Source of the DNA: an uncultured Anaerobiospirillum sp.
Lineage (GTDB): Bacteria; Pseudomonadota; Gammaproteobacteria; Enterobacterales; Succinivibrionaceae
NCBI GenBank assembly: GCA_944390115.1
Contig: CALXOW010000007.1
Coordinates: forward strand, 21,486 to 85,485
Direction of reading: 5' to 3'
Length of the DNA stretch: 64,000 nt
This document shows positions 63,908 through 64,000 of the stretch, piece by piece; position 1 is the first letter of the stretch, and each line of letters starts with the position of its first letter. The translations under genes and the position numbers were made by a program. The notes under the pieces were generated by a model that was not told the origin of the DNA, made no database searches, and was given only the letters and a program-made list of their open reading frames with translations.

Positions 63908-64000
63908 TTATCTTAGAATCTCGGTAGATCCTTCCAAGCAAAAATAACGAGCTGTGCGGTCAGCGACCATACCAGTACGCATCTTGATATTTGGTTTGCT
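63908..64000 (-). CDS. 3' end of a gene cut by the window edge
   Basis: The minus strand is open from the edge to a TAA at 63908-63910: 30 residues, reading NIKMRTGMVADRTARYFCLE and then GSTEILR. The stop is followed by the TTCTTAGCA stem-loop. I do not recognise the family from this fragment; GC is lower than in the other genes. It could be chance, but the amino-acid makeup looks coding. Confidence 0.35.
   Translation of the reverse strand, partial: SKPNIKMRTGMVADRTARYFCLEGSTEILR

Overview
The window looks like a chromosomal segment of an anaerobic gammaproteobacterium. The gene set (YheS, RlmJ, RNase D next to FadD, RdgC, RNase T, TrhP, CreD, a MotY-like protein, tig-clpP-clpX-lon, Pst-PhoU, EI/HPr/EIIA-Glc) is gammaproteobacterial, but the sequences are divergent. 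Family Succinivibrionaceae (Aeromonadales) is my best inference; nothing in the window proves it. Most of the DNA is moderately GC-rich and densely coding. There are no rRNA or tRNA genes and no CRISPR array that I can see. The last ~490 bp are clearly AT-rich.

Layout. 0-9 kb: a GT4 glycosyltransferase, HinT followed by an LpoB-like lipoprotein, the ABC-F ATPase YheS, RlmJ and an aldo/keto reductase. 7.6-12 kb: rnd and fadD, neighbours in E. coli, here separated by a zeta-toxin-like P-loop ATPase. 12-17 kb: a small palindromic element with a gene fragment, then serC and gyrA. 17.8-22.5 kb: pstSCAB-phoU on the minus strand. 22.5-23.4 kb: a long intergenic region with a nested inverted repeat. 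23.4-31.5 kb: rdgC-trhP (plus strand) facing fmdB-aspS-yebC (minus strand), then a CreD-like membrane protein. 32-36.6 kb: an orphan amino-acid-binding protein, SppA coupled to an SPL-like radical SAM protein. 36.7-37.8 kb: a helical protein of unknown function, a palindromic element and a decayed paralogue. 38-45.8 kb: the tig-clpP-clpX-lon proteostasis cluster. 46.4-50.6 kb: a cytosolic GH84 enzyme, a Sel1-repeat membrane protein and a MotY-like protein. 51.4-55.1 kb: crr-ptsI-ptsH (reverse of the E. coli order) and rnt. 55.2-57.4 kb: trxB and a His/Trp/Tyr-rich periplasmic protein. 58.8-62.6 kb: a 1256-residue membrane metallophosphoesterase. 62.8-63.5 kb: an M15 peptidase.

Main themes for follow-up. 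(1) Many conserved proteins carry long, low-complexity, probably disordered additions: ClpP (211-residue tail with PGQ repeats), Lon, GyrA, FadD, PstA, SppA (Asn/Gly/Tyr-rich N-terminus), CreD (Gln/Gly/Tyr-rich N-terminus) and the metallophosphoesterase. (2) Several intergenic regions hold short tandem or hairpin repeat arrays (periods 11-29 bp) of different sequence, and there are three larger palindromic elements. (3) Key residues differ from textbook forms: Ala at the GyrA Ser83 position, a degenerate GyrA-box, Arg at HPr position 46, and altered metal-ligand motifs in the metallophosphoesterase.
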